Shown: positions 17,466 to 27,842 of the stretch, in pieces
How the letters are laid out: every line of letters begins with the position of its first letter
Numbering within the stretch: position 1 is the stretch's first letter
From: Cryobacterium psychrotolerans
GTDB taxonomy: Bacteria > Actinomycetota > Actinomycetes > Actinomycetales > Microbacteriaceae
Assembly: GCF_900101115.1 (NCBI RefSeq)
Contig: NZ_FNFU01000019.1
Span: forward strand, 1-54,968
DNA length: 54,968 bases
Direction: 5' to 3'
Program-made: the position numbers and the translations under genes
Notes under the pieces: model-generated
What the model was told of the DNA's origin: nothing
Database searches by the model: none
What the model saw: the letters and a program-made list of their open reading frames with translations, nothing else

Positions 17466-18184
17466 TTGCTGACATGCTCCAGTGATCGGAGGCCGCGTTC
17501 CAGGTGGAACTGCGTGTACGCGGCGACGACGCCGGTGGCCTGGGCCTGGGTGCGCTCGGGTGTGGCCTTCGCGTGCTCCCAGTCTCCGGTGAGCAGGGCG
17601 CTCAGGAGGGCGACCGCCTCGACGTCGAGGCGCGGCGACCCGGGCGGAGCGCAGTCATCGCAGACGATGCCGCCCAGTTGCACGACGACGGCGGAATGGT
17701 CGCCGACCGTGCCGCACCGCGCGCAGTCCTGGAAGCTCGGCGCCCAACCGGCCATCGACAGGGCTCGGAGCAGGTACGAGTCGAGGGTGAGGCCGGCGCC
17801 GTGCTCGCGACGCGACAGCGAGCGGAGCGCGCCGACGAGCAGCAGGTACTGCTGCAGGGAGCCTTCGGACTCGGTGAGTTTGTCGGCGGTTTCGACCATC
17901 ACGCTGGCCGCGGTGTAGCTGGGGTAGTCCGCCGTGATCAGGGCACCGTAGGAACCGAGCGACTCCGCCTGGGTGATGATGTCGAGGCTGCGGCCCTCAT
18001 ACAACTGCACGTCGGCGACCATGAATGGTTCGAGCCGGGCGCCGAATTTCGACGCTGTGCGCCGGACCCCCTTGGCGACGGCCCTGACCTTGCCGTGCTG
18101 CCGGGTGAGCAGGGTGACGATGCGGTCGGCTTCACCCAGTTTGTGGGTGCGCAGCACGACGGCTTCATCACGGTAGACAGGCAC
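17462..18184 (-). CDS. recO: DNA repair protein RecO
   Basis: The 240-residue protein has an N-terminal OB fold ([32 protein letters not shown]), a helical middle and a C-terminal four-Cys zinc site (CARCGTVGD and IVCDDCAP). It loads RecA with RecR in RecF-pathway gap repair. GTG 18184 is the start; it heads the recO-uppS-FrnE cluster. Confidence 0.95.
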   Translation of the reverse strand: MPVYRDEAVVLRTHKLGEADRIVTLLTRQHGKVRAVAKGVRRTASKFGARLEPFMVADVQLYEGRSLDIITQAESLGSYGALITADYPSYTAASVMVETADKLTESEGSLQQYLLLVGALRSLSRREHGAGLTLDSYLLRALSMAGWAPSFQDCARCGTVGDHSAVVVQLGGIVCDDCAPPGSPRLDVEAVALLSALLTGDWEHAKATPERTQAQATGVVAAYTQFHLERGLRSLEHVSK

Positions 18185-18250
18185 GGGGCAATTCTCCCAC
18201 TATCGGCCGGGGAGCGGGTGAAGGGCGCGGTCGGCGGGCTCGTTGCGTGG

Positions 18251-18256
18251 TACTAG
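18251..18256 (+). promoter_or_regulatory. Possible -10 element of a leaderless transcript
   Basis: TACTAG lies exactly 6 bases before the GTG at 18263, and no Shine-Dalgarno sequence is visible. This spacing is what a leaderless actinobacterial mRNA would show. No convincing -35 is seen. Confidence 0.35.
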
Positions 18257-18262
18257 TTGTTA

Positions 18263-18985
18263 GTGCCCTCCACCCTTTTCACGATTCCCCTCTGGCTCGA
18301 CCTTGCCGCCGTCGGGATCGGGGCGATCCAGGGCGCCATGTTCGCCGGCCGTTTCAAGGACGCCCGGTTCGACCTGCTCGGCGTAGCCCTGATCGGCGTC
18401 GTGGTCGGCCTGGGCGGCGGACTCCTGCGCGACATCTTCCTCGGCGGCGTTCCGGCCGCGCTGCTGAGCAATTGGTACCTCCCGGTGGCGACCGGCGCTG
18501 CGCTCCTCGGCATGCTGCTGCAGAGCCACTTCAACCGTCTGGGCCCACTGATCATCGGGCTCGACGCTGTGACGATTGGGCTGTTCGGCGCCATCGGCAC
18601 CTCGAAGGCGCTCGCCGCCGGTCTCCCCGAGGTCCCCTCCCTCTTCGTCGGCGTGGTCTCGGCCGTCGGCGGTTCGGCCGTGCGGGACATGATGCTCAAC
18701 GTGCCCATCGCGGTCATGCACGTCGGCTCGCACTACGCGGTTGCCGCGGGAGTCGGCAGCGGCCTGCTCGTCATGCTCTTCCTGCTGGATGTGCCGATCA
18801 CGATCGCCGGGATCGTCTGCGTTGTCGCGACCACCGTCATCCGGGTGCTCTCGGCGCGGTACGGATGGAGCCTCCCGCAGCAGCGGGCGATCGGCAGCTG
18901 GCCGCGGTGGCGCCGCACGGACGGCCGCACGGAGGGCCGCCCGGCGCCGCGCGCGGCGGGCCGCCGCTGGCGCTGGGGCCCCTAG
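18263..18985 (+). CDS. Trimeric intracellular cation channel (TRIC / UPF0126) family protein
   Basis: A 240-residue membrane protein with two homologous three-helix halves. Each half carries the family motif: GLGGGLLRDIFLGGVPAAL in the first and AVGGSAVRDMMLNVPIAVM in the second, plus a seventh helix. Bacterial TRIC proteins form potassium-permeable trimers; some relatives are linked to glycine uptake. A basic Arg-rich tail follows the last helix. GTG 18263 is preferred because of the spacing from TACTAG; TTG 18257 would add two residues. Confidence 0.85.
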   Translation: MPSTLFTIPLWLDLAAVGIGAIQGAMFAGRFKDARFDLLGVALIGVVVGLGGGLLRDIFLGGVPAALLSNWYLPVATGAALLGMLLQSHFNRLGPLIIGLDAVTIGLFGAIGTSKALAAGLPEVPSLFVGVVSAVGGSAVRDMMLNVPIAVMHVGSHYAVAAGVGSGLLVMLFLLDVPITIAGIVCVVATTVIRVLSARYGWSLPQQRAIGSWPRWRRTDGRTEGRPAPRAAGRRWRWGP

Positions 18986-19034
18986 CCAGGTCGACCGAAT
19001 ACGGGTGTCGTTCGGCCCGGAGGAGGCATACGCT

Positions 19035-20423
19035 GTGCGTGTGACCAGAGCCCAGCGGGTGCTTCTCGTCGCCATCATCGTCACCTTCGTGGCGTTCCTC
19101 GATGGCGCGGTCATCAACGTCGCGCTGCCGGCCATGCGCGAGGACCTGGGCGGCGGACTCGCGTTGCAGCAGTGGGTCGTCGACGGCTACCTGATCACGC
19201 TGGGCGCATTCATCCTGATCGCCGGATCCCTGTCGGACTCGTTCGGCCGGATGCGGATTATGCGCATCGGCCTTTACGGCTTCGGGGCCACCTCCCTGCT
19301 CTGCGCGGTCGCCCCGACGGCGCTGGTGCTCGTCATCGCCCGTATCCTGCAGGGCGCGGCCGGGGCCCTGCTCGTGCCGAGTTCGCTCGCGCTGATCATC
19401 TCGACGTTCGCCCCGTCCGAACAGGGCAAGGCCATCGGCAAGTGGACGGCGTGGACGACCGCCGCGTTCGTCGTCGGGCCGCTCGTCGGCGGCATGCTCG
19501 TCGACGCGGCATCCTGGCGGCTCATCTTCGCGATCAATGTGCTGCCGATAGCGGTTGCCTTGTGGCTGCTTGCGGGCCTGGGCACCGACGCGCCCAATCC
19601 GGCCCGGCCGCGCGTCGACGTCGTGGGCGCCATCCTCGGCGTACTGGGCCTCGGCGGCCCCGTCTTCGCCCTGATCGAACAGGGACGCCTGGGCTGGTCG
19701 AGCCCGGCCATCTACCTGCCGTTCGTGCTCGGGATTGCCTGCTTCGCCGCCTTCCTCTGGTGGGAGAACCGCTGCGACGATCCGATGATGCCGCTCGAAA
19801 TGTTCACCGTGCGCAACTTCGGCATGGGCAACATCGCCACCGTCTTCATTTATGCGGCGTTCACCTTCGGTCCTTTCGTGCTCACGGTGTTCCTGCAGGA
19901 GGTCGGCGGGTACACCGCGCTTGCGGCCGGCGTGGCCACACTGCCCGCGGTGGTGCTGCTGATCCTGCTCGCCTCCTGGTTCGGCGCCCGGGCCGATCGG
20001 ATCGGGCCGCGCCTGTTCATGACGGTCGGCCCGCTCGTCTGCGCGGTCGGCTTTCTCCTCACCCTGACCATGACCTCGGAGGCCGCCTATTGGACGCAGG
20101 TCCTGCCCGGTATCTCCGTCTTCGGCCTCGGCATGGCCATCACGGTCGCTCCCCTGACCACGGCGATCCTGGGCGCCGTCGACCCGGCCAGGGCGGGCAT
20201 CGGCTCTGCCATCAACAATGCCGTCGCCCGGGTCGCCGGGCTCATCGCGGTCGCCTGCACGGGAATCATCGTCGGTTCGGCGCTCGACCTGAACGGCTAC
20301 CTGCGGGCGGCGATGGTCACTTCGGCGCTCCTGGTGGTGGGCGGCCTCGTCTCCCTGGCGGGCATCCGCAATCCCACGCTGACCGGTGCGGGGTCGGCGG
20401 TGTCGGCGGAGCCCACCCCGTAA
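19035..20423 (+). CDS. MFS transporter, DHA2 (EmrB/QacA-like) drug-exporter family
   Basis: The 462-residue protein has about 14 predicted membrane helices. It opens FVAFLDGAVINVALPAMRED (motif D1 of DHA2 exporters), followed by QQWVVDGYLITLGAFILIAG and LSDSFGRMRI (motif A). Motif C-like sequence is present around TTAAFVVGPLVGGML. GTG 19035 has AGGAGG 8 bases upstream; GTG 19041 is a less well-spaced alternative. The frame continues far upstream over the TRIC gene but that part is not plausible protein. Substrate unknown; proton-driven export of a drug-like compound is the family role. Confidence 0.9.
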   Translation: MRVTRAQRVLLVAIIVTFVAFLDGAVINVALPAMREDLGGGLALQQWVVDGYLITLGAFILIAGSLSDSFGRMRIMRIGLYGFGATSLLCAVAPTALVLVIARILQGAAGALLVPSSLALIISTFAPSEQGKAIGKWTAWTTAAFVVGPLVGGMLVDAASWRLIFAINVLPIAVALWLLAGLGTDAPNPARPRVDVVGAILGVLGLGGPVFALIEQGRLGWSSPAIYLPFVLGIACFAAFLWWENRCDDPMMPLEMFTVRNFGMGNIATVFIYAAFTFGPFVLTVFLQEVGGYTALAAGVATLPAVVLLILLASWFGARADRIGPRLFMTVGPLVCAVGFLLTLTMTSEAAYWTQVLPGISVFGLGMAITVAPLTTAILGAVDPARAGIGSAINNAVARVAGLIAVACTGIIVGSALDLNGYLRAAMVTSALLVVGGLVSLAGIRNPTLTGAGSAVSAEPTP

Positions 20424-20434
20424 ATCCGGTTCGC

Positions 20435-20803
20435 CTACGCAGCCGAGTCGGGCTCTTCCATCCACCACTCCGTGAACTCGTTCGCCCGGCCGTCCGGAGC
20501 CAGCCGGATTACCCAGAGGTTCCGGTAGCTCGGCCCGTCGCGGTAGACCGTCGTCGCCAGGACGACGGCTACATCGTCGGTGATCGCCAGTGGCGCCCAG
20601 CGGAACGAGGTCTCCCCCGGTTCGTCGGCGGCGAACAGCCACTCGGCGACGATGGCATCCTGCCCGACCCAGGGGTCGGCGTAGGGCTCGGTTCGGTACA
20701 CGGCCCGCTCGGTGAACAGCGCCCGGATGTCCCCTGGCCGGTTTGATTCCCAGGCGCGGCGGTAACCGTCAATCCACGAGGCAAGCGCCGCTAGTTCAGC
20801 CAT
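20435..20803 (-). CDS. NTF2-like (SnoaL-type) domain protein
   Basis: The 122-residue single-domain protein has the cone-shaped NTF2 fold pattern: an N-terminal helix (WIDGYRRAWESNRPGDIRALF), TERAVYRTEPYADPWVGQDAIVAEW, then alternating strands ending FTEWWMEEP. Such proteins are small enzymes or ligand-binding domains; no activity can be named. Its stop is 11 bases from the stop of the convergent MFS gene. Confidence 0.8.
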   Translation of the reverse strand: MAELAALASWIDGYRRAWESNRPGDIRALFTERAVYRTEPYADPWVGQDAIVAEWLFAADEPGETSFRWAPLAITDDVAVVLATTVYRDGPSYRNLWVIRLAPDGRANEFTEWWMEEPDSAA

Positions 20804-20908
20804 GGCACTGTTCTACCCCGTGAGGGCCTCGGCGGACAGGCCACTGGTATTTCATCCCCTGCGGGGTGAGACTGGAAGGCAACGGTTCACGTCTCATGGA
20901 GGTTCCTC

Positions 20909-21586
20909 ATGACACAACACTCGGCCGGCGCGCCGGAGCTGATGCCGGTGCTTTCCCGAGGGAAGCACCGCACCCCGCGGAGCGGCGGATGCTTCATGGA
21001 ATTCGCGTCCTACCTCGCAGGCGAATCCTGGAGCGACCATCCGGCCTGCACGCACCCGACGCTCGCGTCGATGGCGAGGATGGTGAACGACTGCACCTCC
21101 GACGCGGCCCGGTCCCGGCTGACGAGCCTGATTCCGTCCGTCATCGGCCTGCGCGGCGACGACCCGCGAGTCGAGTTGCTTGTCGCCCTGCGCGCGGCAA
21201 CCCAGGCACTGCCGGTCGCCAGCATGGAGCGCCAGCGTGCCCTGGCGGTGGGCATCCTCACCTGCGAACGCAACCTCGCCGGGATGGACGCCGGGTCTTC
21301 GGCGAACGTCACGGAACAGGTCAGGGAGGCCTTCCGGCGGGCGCCGGACACCGAGCGCTGGGCGCGGGACTTCATCGGGTTCGTCGGCTCCCGGCCCCGC
21401 TCGAAATTCACCACCCACAGTGCCGAGTCGATCCTGCGCATTTCCGTTCCGGGCATCGCGGAGGCCTGCGTGCCCGACACGGACGCGCGCCTGTACGACC
21501 TCCTCGCCCGGGCCATCGAAGATTGCACCCGCATCCTCGGGGCGCCGGCGACGGCTCGCTCCGCGTCGGTCCCGGTCCTGCGCTGA
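20909..21586 (+). CDS. Conserved hypothetical actinobacterial protein
   Basis: A 225-residue soluble, mainly helical protein. The N-terminal conserved block RGKHRTPRSGGCFMEFASYL, then AGESWSDHPACTHPTLASMARMVND, resembles a family found widely in Actinobacteria without a known function. Conserved Cys, His and Asp residues in this block could bind metal, but that is a guess. The ATG at 20909 has GGAGG 6 bases upstream. The stop codon lies inside a 10-base tandem repeat. Confidence 0.8.
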   Translation: MTQHSAGAPELMPVLSRGKHRTPRSGGCFMEFASYLAGESWSDHPACTHPTLASMARMVNDCTSDAARSRLTSLIPSVIGLRGDDPRVELLVALRAATQALPVASMERQRALAVGILTCERNLAGMDAGSSANVTEQVREAFRRAPDTERWARDFIGFVGSRPRSKFTTHSAESILRISVPGIAEACVPDTDARLYDLLARAIEDCTRILGAPATARSASVPVLR

Positions 21587-21620
21587 CAACCGCTGACAAA
21601 CGCTGAAAAACGCTGACAAC
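21581..21620. repeat. Four tandem copies of a 10-base repeat over a stop codon
   Basis: Four consecutive 10-mers: cgctgacaac, cgctgacaaa, cgctgaaaaa, cgctgacaac. The TGA in the first copy is the stop of the preceding gene. The repeat carries TGA in every copy in shifting frames, so it stops all three forward frames. Confidence 0.85.
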
Positions 21621-21622
21621 GA

Positions 21623-21662
21623 CGGGGCGGGGCCGGCTGGTGATCCAGCCGGCCCCGCCCCG
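21623..21662. terminator. Perfect 18-base-pair GC hairpin between convergent genes
   Basis: The arms 21623-21640 and 21645-21662 are exact reverse complements around the loop TGAT. It sits between the 3' ends of the conserved hypothetical gene (plus) and leuA (minus). There is no T tract on either strand, as is common for actinobacterial hairpin terminators. Probably bidirectional. Confidence 0.65.
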
Positions 21663-21704
21663 CAACCGGTCCCGGTCCCGTGCCCTGTCGCGGGCGGTGC
21701 TGTC

Positions 21705-23537
<1,833 letters not shown>

Positions 23538-23553
<16 letters not shown>

Positions 23554-23585
23554 CAGCTAAGGAGGAGCACACCGAACAGCACCAT
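23538..23585 (-). CDS. leuA leader peptide (LeuL-type)
   Basis: The 15-codon frame ATG...TAA encodes MVLFGVLLLSCRDET, with four leucines, three of them consecutive (CTC CTC CTT). The stop TAA lies in the loop of the first leader hairpin. No Shine-Dalgarno is visible; TAGCCT or TGCTAG just upstream may be a -10 element giving a leaderless start. It acts by being translated, sensing leucyl-tRNA supply. Confidence 0.75.
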
Positions 23586-23635
23586 TTCAGGCTAGCACCG
23601 TTCGCCGGCCAACGGATGCCAGCCGCGAGAATCGT

Positions 23636-23683
23636 CGTTTCCGCCGAGAGTCGCCGTTGGACCGGCGATTCTCGGCGGAAACG
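23636..23683. repeat. Palindrome with 21-base-pair stem downstream of era
   Basis: Arms 23636-23656 and 23663-23683 (core CGTTTCCGCCGAGA) pair with one G-T wobble around a 6-base loop. It lies about 27 bases past the era stop and just upstream of the leuA leader start, both on the minus strand, so it may terminate the hrcA-era operon or be a REP-like element. Its sequence differs from the palindromes at 15731 and 44701. Confidence 0.7.
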
Positions 23684-23710
23684 GCGACTCTGGGCGAGCG
23701 GCCGGGACGG

Positions 23711-24613
23711 CTAGAAGCCGAGGCGGCCGAGCTGCTTCGCGTCGCGCTGCCACTCCTTGGCGACCTTGACCCGGAGCGAGAGGAAGACCCGCTTGCCGAC
23801 GAGCGGTTCGATCTGCTTGCGGGCGCGCACGCCGACATCCTTCAGCCGGCTGCCCGACTTTCCGATGATGATGCCCTTCTGGCTGTCCCGTTCGACGAAC
23901 AGGTTGGCGTAGATCTCGACCAGCTCCTGGTCGTCGCGCTCGATCATGTCGTCGATGGTCACGGCGATGGAGTGCGGCAGCTCGTCGGTGACGCCCTCGA
24001 GCGCGGCCTCGCGGATGTACTCCGAGATGCGCGACTCCAGGGTCTCGTCGGTCACCGTGTCCGCCGGGTACAGCGGGGCATCGGCGGTCGGCAGCAGACG
24101 CAGGAGCTCGGCGCTGAGTACGTCGAGCTGGATGCGGCTCTGGGAGGAGATCGGCACGATCGCCTCCCAATCCCGCAGCTGCGACACCGCCAGGAGCTGC
24201 GCGGCCACGTTGGTCTTGGACGAGGCGTCGATTTTGGTGACGATGGCCACCTTCTTCGCGCGCGGGAAGGAATCCAGCTGCTCGTTGATGAACCGGTCGC
24301 CCGGGCCGATCGGCTCGTTGGCCGGGATGCACAGCCCCACGACGTCGACCCCGGCCAGCGTGGTCTGCACGAGGCTGTTCAGACGTTCGCCGAGCAGCGT
24401 GCGCGGCCGGTGGATGCCCGGGGTGTCGACCAGGATCAGCTGCCCGTTCTTCTGGTGCACGATGCCGCGGATGGCGCGGCGCGTGGTCTGCGGCTTCGAC
24501 GAGGTGATCGCGACCTTCTCCCCCACCAGTGCGTTCGTCAGCGTGGACTTGCCGACGTTCGGCCTGCCCACGAAGGACACGAATCCCGCTCGGTACGCGT
24601 CTTCTTTAGCCAT
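23711..24613 (-). CDS. era: GTPase Era
   Basis: A 300-residue ribosome-assembly GTPase that binds the 3' end of 16S rRNA. G1 [10 protein letters not shown]2 region TTRRAIRG, G3 DTPGI and a G4 site (TKID) are visible. The C-terminal KH domain has [18 protein letters not shown] 24613 has GGAG 9 bases upstream; an ATG two codons earlier is too close to it. It overlaps the upstream CBS-domain gene by 8 bases. Confidence 0.96.
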   Translation of the reverse strand: MAKEDAYRAGFVSFVGRPNVGKSTLTNALVGEKVAITSSKPQTTRRAIRGIVHQKNGQLILVDTPGIHRPRTLLGERLNSLVQTTLAGVDVVGLCIPANEPIGPGDRFINEQLDSFPRAKKVAIVTKIDASSKTNVAAQLLAVSQLRDWEAIVPISSQSRIQLDVLSAELLRLLPTADAPLYPADTVTDETLESRISEYIREAALEGVTDELPHSIAVTIDDMIERDDQELVEIYANLFVERDSQKGIIIGKSGSRLKDVGVRARKQIEPLVGKRVFLSLRVKVAKEWQRDAKQLGRLGF

Positions 24614-25925
24614 GGCCATTTGCTCCTTCATCGTCCGACATTCCCAGGAATGCGGTCTGCGCATCAATCAGCGCTTCGTCTCGTTCCACCAGCACGGTGC
24701 TAATTCTCTTGCGTCGGCCCTCGGTGCGCTCGGCGGTGAGCACCAGGCCGCTCACCGAGGCGACGGATCCGGCGACCGGCAGGCGTCCGAGCGTCTTCGC
24801 CAGCAGCCCGCCCACCGAGTCGACGTCGTCGTCGTCCAGGTCGAGGTCGAACAGTTCGCCGAGCTCGTCGACGGGAAGCCGCGCGGCCACCCGGAAGCGT
24901 CCGCCGCCGAGGTCCTCGACCTCCACGACGTCCCGGTCGTACTCGTCGGAGATGTCGCCGACGAGTTCCTCGATCAGGTCCTCCAGGGTGACCAGGCCGG
25001 CGATGCCGCCGTACTCGTCGACCACCATCGCAAGGTGGTTGGACTCCAGCTGCATCTGGCGCAGCAGGTCGTCGGCCTTCTTCGATTCGGGCACGAAGAC
25101 GGCGGGCCGGGCCAGTTCGCCCACGGTCAGCTGCTCCACGTTCAACGGCCGCTCATAGACGAGCCTGGCCACATCGCGCAGGTACAGGATGCCGGTGACG
25201 TCGTCGACCTCGCCGTCGACGACGGGCACCCGGGAGTAGCCCTTGCTCAGGAAGATGCCCATGGCGGCGCCGATGGACGCGCCGGCGTCGATGGTCACCA
25301 TGTCGGTGCGCGGGATCATCACCTCGCGCACGACGGTGTCGTTGAACTCGAAGATCGAGTGGATGAGTTCCCGGTCCTCCTCCTCCAGCACGTCGAGTTC
25401 GGTGGCCTCGTCCACCATGCTCAGCAGCTGGTTCTCCGAGGTGAAGGTGGCGAGGCGGGTGCGGCCGGGTGTCACCCGGTTGCCCAGCGCGACCAGGGCG
25501 TTCGCGATCGGACCGAGCAGCACCCGGACGAAGTGCACCAGCGGCGCCGTGCCGGCCAGGAGGCTCGTCGGGTGTGCGCGGCCCACGCTGCGCGGGCTGG
25601 CACCGACGAGCACGAAGGACACGGCCGTCATGATCAGGGCGGAGAGCAGAAGCGCCAGCCACAACTCCTCGATGGAGGTGGCGAAGACGAGGGTCACGAG
25701 CACTGCGGCGGTCGTCTCGGCGATGATGCGCACGAAATTGAGGGCGTTGAGGTGGGCGCCGGTGTCCCGCGCGATCGCCTGGAGGGAGCGCTTGGCGCGC
25801 GAGGTGTCGGCCAGGTCGAAGATGTCCGCCCGGGATTGCGCGGTGATGGCGGCGTCCACGGCGGCCATCAGCCCGCCGAACGCCACCAGCAGGATCGCCG
25901 CCGTGACAAACCACCCGATCATCAT
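24606..25925 (-). CDS. Hemolysin/CorC-family CBS-domain membrane protein
   Basis: A 439-residue protein with an N-terminal DUF21/CNNM membrane domain (about four helices, residues 1-190, beginning [20 protein letters not shown]). Two CBS domains follow ([43 protein letters not shown] segment), then a CorC_HlyC C-terminal domain. Relatives are implicated in magnesium/cobalt efflux. The ATG overlaps the ybeY stop (TGATG). Despite the hemolysin label nothing suggests toxicity. Confidence 0.92.
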   Translation of the reverse strand: MMIGWFVTAAILLVAFGGLMAAVDAAITAQSRADIFDLADTSRAKRSLQAIARDTGAHLNALNFVRIIAETTAAVLVTLVFATSIEELWLALLLSALIMTAVSFVLVGASPRSVGRAHPTSLLAGTAPLVHFVRVLLGPIANALVALGNRVTPGRTRLATFTSENQLLSMVDEATELDVLEEEDRELIHSIFEFNDTVVREVMIPRTDMVTIDAGASIGAAMGIFLSKGYSRVPVVDGEVDDVTGILYLRDVARLVYERPLNVEQLTVGELARPAVFVPESKKADDLLRQMQLESNHLAMVVDEYGGIAGLVTLEDLIEELVGDISDEYDRDVVEVEDLGGGRFRVAARLPVDELGELFDLDLDDDDVDSVGGLLAKTLGRLPVAGSVASVSGLVLTAERTEGRRKRISTVLVERDEALIDAQTAFLGMSDDEGANGHG

Positions 25926-26389
25926 CAACCGCGCGTGCGTTCCTGCAGGGTGAAACCGATCAGGATGTCCCGCTGGATGCCGAACATCTCTTTTTCCTCG
26001 GCCGGCTCGGCGTGGTCGAACCCGAGCAGGTGCAGCACGCCGTGGGTCGTCAGCAGGAGCAGTTCCTCGAGGGTGGAGTGCCCGGCGGTCTCCGCCTGGG
26101 CCTGGGCCACCTGCGGGCAGAGCACGATGTCGCCGAGTAGTCCGGGCGGCGTCTCGTTGTCCTCCGTGCCCGGGCGCAGCTCGTCCATCGGGAAGCTGAG
26201 CACGTCGGTCGGGCCGGGCTCGTCCATCCACTGCACGTGGAGCTGCTCCATGGCGCCCTCGTCCACGAGCACGATCGCGAGCTCGGCATCCGCGTGCACG
26301 TGCATCGCGTCGAGCGCGTACGCGGCCAGCCGGAGGATGGCGGCCTCGTCGACTCGGATGTTCGACTCGTTATTGATTTCGATGCTCAA
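25925..26389 (-). CDS. ybeY: Endoribonuclease YbeY (rRNA maturation)
   Basis: The 154-residue metalloprotein has the diagnostic HGVLHLLGFDH motif near residue 117, three His that bind zinc. It also has VDEGAMEQLHVQWMDEPGPTD with the conserved Arg position altered within the usual spread. It processes the 16S rRNA 3' end and takes part in ribosome quality control. It overlaps phoH by 4 bases. Confidence 0.95.
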   Translation of the reverse strand: MSIEINNESNIRVDEAAILRLAAYALDAMHVHADAELAIVLVDEGAMEQLHVQWMDEPGPTDVLSFPMDELRPGTEDNETPPGLLGDIVLCPQVAQAQAETAGHSTLEELLLLTTHGVLHLLGFDHAEPAEEKEMFGIQRDILIGFTLQERTRG

Positions 26390-27474
26390 CTGGGTCTCCG
26401 TTTCGGAAGGCGATCACGCGGGCCGGCGGAGCGCGGGGTGGCACGGGCGGCGAATTCGCGCGCCTGGTCGCTTTCGTAGCGCTGGGCCTGCTTCTGCGCG
26501 TCGTATTCGGTGTACGCGTCGACGATGCGTCCCACGAGGGAGTGCCGCACGACATCCGCGCTGGTCAGCTGCACGAAGTGGATGTCGTCGAGATTGTCGA
26601 GCACACGGCTGACGAGCTTGAGGCCGCTCGCACCGGCGGGCAGGTCGACCTGGGTCACGTCACCGGTGATGACCATCCGGGAGCCGAAGCCGAGCCGGGT
26701 GAGGAACATCTTCATCTGTTCCGGCGTGGTGTTCTGGGCCTCGTCGAGCACGACGAAGGATGAGTTGAGCGTGCGCCCGCGCATGTACGCGAGCGGGGCA
26801 ACCTCGATCGTGCCGGCCGCGAGGAGCTTGGGGACGAGCTCGGGGTCCATCATCTCGAAGAGGGCGTCGTAGAGCGGCCGGAGGTACGGGTCGATCTTCT
26901 CGGTGAGGGTGCCCGGCAGGAAGCCCAGGCGTTCACCGGCCTCGACTGCCGGGCGGGTGAGGATGATCCGGTCGACCTCCTTGCGCTGCAGCGCCTGCAC
27001 GGCCTTGGCCATCGCAAGGTAGGTCTTGCCGGTTCCGGCCGGGCCGATTCCGAAGGTGATGGTGTTCTCGTCGATCGCGTCGACGTAGTGCTTCTGGCCG
27101 AGGGTCTTCGGGCGGATGCTCTTGCCCCTGGAGCTGAGGATGGCCTGGCCGAGCAGCTCAGACGGGCTCCGGGTGCTGTCGGCGCCGAGCATCCGCGCCG
27201 ACGTCGAGATCTCCGCCTCGCCGAGGTCGCGGCCGTCGCGGAGCATCAGCTGCAGTTCCTCGATCAGGCGCCGCACGGCTTCGACCTGTGCGGGGTCCCC
27301 GGTCAGGGTGATGTCGTTGCCGCGCACGTGCACAGTGACGTCAGGATACTCGTGTTCAATCGTGTCGAGGAACCGATCCTGCGGCCCGAGGAGCCGCACC
27401 ATGGCGATCCCGTCGACCTGCATCCGGAGCTCTGCGCGTTCGGCGCCGGCCGACGTCGCGTCAGTGGGAGCCAA
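26386..27474 (-). CDS. PhoH family ATPase/RNA helicase-like protein
   Basis: The 362-residue protein has an N-terminal KH-like RNA-binding region (about 40-80) and a PhoH ATPase domain. The domain carries Walker A GIGPAGTGKTYLAMA, RLGFLPGTLTEKIDPYLRPLYD, Walker B VVLDEAQNTTPEQMKMFLTR and TGDVTQVDLP. Linkage to ybeY is near universal and suggests a joint role in rRNA or mRNA metabolism. The start is TTG 27474 with GGAGGGG just upstream; it overlaps the HIT gene by 14 bases. Confidence 0.93.
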   Translation of the reverse strand: MAPTDATSAGAERAELRMQVDGIAMVRLLGPQDRFLDTIEHEYPDVTVHVRGNDITLTGDPAQVEAVRRLIEELQLMLRDGRDLGEAEISTSARMLGADSTRSPSELLGQAILSSRGKSIRPKTLGQKHYVDAIDENTITFGIGPAGTGKTYLAMAKAVQALQRKEVDRIILTRPAVEAGERLGFLPGTLTEKIDPYLRPLYDALFEMMDPELVPKLLAAGTIEVAPLAYMRGRTLNSSFVVLDEAQNTTPEQMKMFLTRLGFGSRMVITGDVTQVDLPAGASGLKLVSRVLDNLDDIHFVQLTSADVVRHSLVGRIVDAYTEYDAQKQAQRYESDQAREFAARATPRSAGPRDRLPKRRPS

Positions 27475-27823
27475 GCGACCCCTCCTTCAGCTGTCCGCCC
27501 ATGATGTGGGCGTGCACGTGGAAAACGGTCTGTCCCGCGGACGGGCCGGTGTTGAAGACGAGGCGGAATTCCCCGCCCGTGCGCTCGTCGGCGACCTGCC
27601 GGGCCACATCGACGAGTTCGGCCAGCAGGGCGGGTTCGGCCGCGGCGAGTTCGACCACGTTGCGGTACTGCTGCGTCTTGGTCGTGATGACGACGTGCAC
27701 GGGCGCCTGCGGGTGGATGTCGTTGAAGGCGATGATGCGGTCGGTCTCGGCCACGATCGTCGCCGGGATTTCACGGGCGACGATGCGGCTGAAGATGGAC
27801 GGTTCTGCGCCGGAGGAAGACAT
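27461..27823 (-). CDS. Histidine triad (HIT) family nucleotide-binding protein
   Basis: A 120-residue HIT protein of the Hint branch. IFSRIVAREIPATIVAETD at the N-terminus and the catalytic HVHAHIMGG triad near the end are visible. Such proteins hydrolyse AMP-lysine or other purine nucleoside phosphoramidates. It lies between rsmE and phoH, the conserved actinobacterial arrangement. Confidence 0.94.
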   Translation of the reverse strand: MSSSGAEPSIFSRIVAREIPATIVAETDRIIAFNDIHPQAPVHVVITTKTQQYRNVVELAAAEPALLAELVDVARQVADERTGGEFRLVFNTGPSAGQTVFHVHAHIMGGQLKEGSLGSH

Positions 27824-27842
27824 GTCTCTATCTTAAGCGGCG

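Noticed and set aside
16603..17475. Extension of the FrnE-type frame to 515 residues
   Set aside because: The added part overlaps uppS on the same strand in another frame and is Arg/Pro-rich nonsense; FrnE proteins start near the CPWC site.
18741..19034. N-terminal extension of the MFS exporter over the TRIC gene
   Set aside because: The extension is Ser/Arg/Ala-rich and overlaps a better gene; AGGAGG before 19035 fixes the start.
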